This document shows positions 5,152 through 5,983 of a stretch of 5,983 nucleotides of DNA, one piece after another. The stretch is from contig JAJZDF010000045.1 in NCBI GenBank assembly GCA_021828715.1, positions 1-5,983 on the forward strand, given 5' to 3'. The notes under the pieces are model-generated. The model was not told the DNA's origin, did no database searches, and saw only the letters and a list, made by a program, of their open reading frames with translations. How positions within the stretch are numbered: the first letter of the stretch is position 1; every line of letters starts with the position of its first letter. The position numbers and the translations under genes were made by a program. The DNA is from Thermoplasmata archaeon (lineage in GTDB: Archaea; Thermoplasmatota; Thermoplasmata; Lutacidiplasmatales; UBA184).

Positions 5152-5983
5152 TCAGATGCGGACGCCGACCGGCTTGTAGAACGCCGTGCGCACGACGGGG
5201 GCCGCGCCGGAGCTCGGAAAGCGGACCCGGACCGCCATCGACCGGCCGAACGAGCCGAATTCGAGGGAGAACCATACGGCCTCCCACTCCCCGCCGGGCC
5301 GCTCGAACGCCTCGCCGAAGTGGTAGGTGTCGTCCATCATCCGGCTCGCCTTCCGCGCGAGCGGATACGCCCAGCTGAGCGCCTCCGAGGCGGAGGTCGG
5401 CGCGGGCGTCGCGTGGGGCTCGGGGACCGTCTTCGCCTCGACCGAGAACGGGCCGGCGACGATCCCGCGCCCCAACCGGTACCGCGCCCACGTCGTCCGG
5501 ACCCGGTCGGACGTGCGCGACTCGTTCAGCAGGAGCCAAGAGACCGGGCTGGCGGTGGGGATCGGGACGGAGCCCGGCCCGAGCGCCGCGCGGTGGCGGC
5601 CGATCCAGAGCCGGCCGGCCAGCCGGAGCCCGATGTAGGCGGCATAGAACGCCATCAAGGCGTAGACGGTCAGGGTGTACCACGCGAAGGGCACGTGGTT
5701 CCGCTCGACGCCGAGCAGCAGGTAGAACGAGGCGATCGAGACCCCCATCATCACGAAGTTGATCGCCCGGTCGGCGTCGAGTTCCAGCGGCCGCTCCGAG
5801 AACGGGAGGAACGGCGGGACGGAAAAGTGCGTGAAGCCGTCGCCGAGGATGTGGGCAATTCCCCCGGCCTCCATCACCAGGAAGTAGACGAGCGGGGCGC
5901 CGGGGGCGAGGAGTGGGGCAACGAGCCCCCCGGCGACCGCGACGACCGTGACCCCGAACAGCGAGTGGGTGATGCCGTGGTGC
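5152..5983 (-). CDS. YdjM/YfhP-type membrane-bound metal-dependent hydrolase, N-terminus missing
   Basis: This is the 3' part of a gene running off the right edge, with 276 residues visible. The reading frame is open to the last full codon (5980-5982), so the true start is outside. The fragment begins directly in HHGITHS (visible residues 1-7), a variant of the HRGxTHS motif of DUF457 (YdjM/YfhP) proteins. Family motif two follows as GGIAHILGD (40-48) with His44 and Asp48, then a PFLPFSERP segment. The His/Asp residues are the presumed metal ligands. Hydrophobic segments at about 8-26, 29-46, 75-93 and 100-121 look membrane-spanning. A basic stretch and a soluble C-terminal region of about 140 residues complete the protein, resembling the layout I recall for YfhP-like members. 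A GTG at 5877 or ATG at 5874 would drop the first motif, so neither is the start. The biochemical activity of this family is poorly established. Confidence 0.82.
   Translation of the reverse strand, partial: HHGITHSLFGVTVVAVAGGLVAPLLAPGAPLVYFLVMEAGGIAHILGDGFTHFSVPPFLPFSERPLELDADRAINFVMMGVSIASFYLLLGVERNHVPFAWYTLTVYALMAFYAAYIGLRLAGRLWIGRHRAALGPGSVPIPTASPVSWLLLNESRTSDRVRTTWARYRLGRGIVAGPFSVEAKTVPEPHATPAPTSASEALSWAYPLARKASRMMDDTYHFGEAFERPGGEWEAVWFSLEFGSFGRSMAVRVRFPSSGAAPVVRTAFYKPVGVRI

Noticed and set aside
4760..5683. A 307-codon minus-strand frame covering the ferredoxin and part of the membrane protein.
   Set aside because: It crosses the ferredoxin, the palindrome and the DUF457 gene in a different frame, and has no recognisable domain.
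1..5983. A multi-gene operon, defence system, CRISPR array, mobile element, tRNA or rRNA.
   Set aside because: Gene strands alternate, several genes have their own TATA box, no direct-repeat array or transposase motif was seen, and no tRNA-like cloverleaf was noticed by eye.

Overview
The window is a very GC-rich piece of chromosome, almost certainly archaeal. The main evidence is promoter geometry. AT-rich islands stand out in otherwise GC-saturated intergenic DNA, and they sit where an archaeal TATA box should be for leaderless or near-leaderless transcripts. TTTATAA is centred about 28 nt before the GTG of the cupin gene, and TAATATATT about 34 nt before the ATG of the ferredoxin gene. There are no bacterial -35/-10 pairs and no convincing Shine-Dalgarno sequences at the chosen starts. 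The proteome is rich in Arg, Ala and Gly and not obviously acidic, so a haloarchaeon looks less likely. A GC-rich uncultivated lineage such as a terrestrial Thermoplasmatota is a guess, not something the sequence proves.

Layout: (1) 1-145, non-coding as far as can be supported, with a UUCG-type hairpin just past the end of the first gene. (2) 146-1210 (-), a PF00756-type putative esterase. (3) 1315-2160 (+), a short-chain reductase of the 2,4-dienoyl-CoA reductase (FadH/DECR) type, divergent from the esterase. (4) 2064-2561 (-), a small single-domain cupin overlapping the reductase tail-to-tail by 97 bp and carrying its own TATA box. (5) 2610-3440 (-), an alpha/beta hydrolase. (6) 3535-3819 (+), a small unrecognised Cys/His protein, then 3843-4694 (+), an aldo/keto reductase, and 4799-5077 (+), a 2[4Fe-4S]-type ferredoxin with its own TATA box. 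(7) 5152-5983 (-), the 3' part of a membrane-bound YdjM/YfhP-type (DUF457) putative metal-dependent hydrolase whose start lies outside the window. A near-perfect 11-bp inverted repeat separates the convergent ferredoxin and membrane-protein genes.

The genes are mostly single transcription units on alternating strands, so this is not a tight operon. Read together they suggest housekeeping or accessory organic-compound metabolism: ester and acyl hydrolysis, reduction of unsaturated acyl-CoA, NADPH-dependent carbonyl reduction, and low-potential electron carriage. No pathway can be assembled from them, and I see no defence system, mobile element, CRISPR array, tRNA or rRNA. I found no convincing undescribed multi-gene system. 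The most interesting items are the small Cys/His protein, the variant second cluster motif and long insert of the ferredoxin, the overlapping convergent gene pair, and a bacterial-looking DECR enzyme in an archaeal context.
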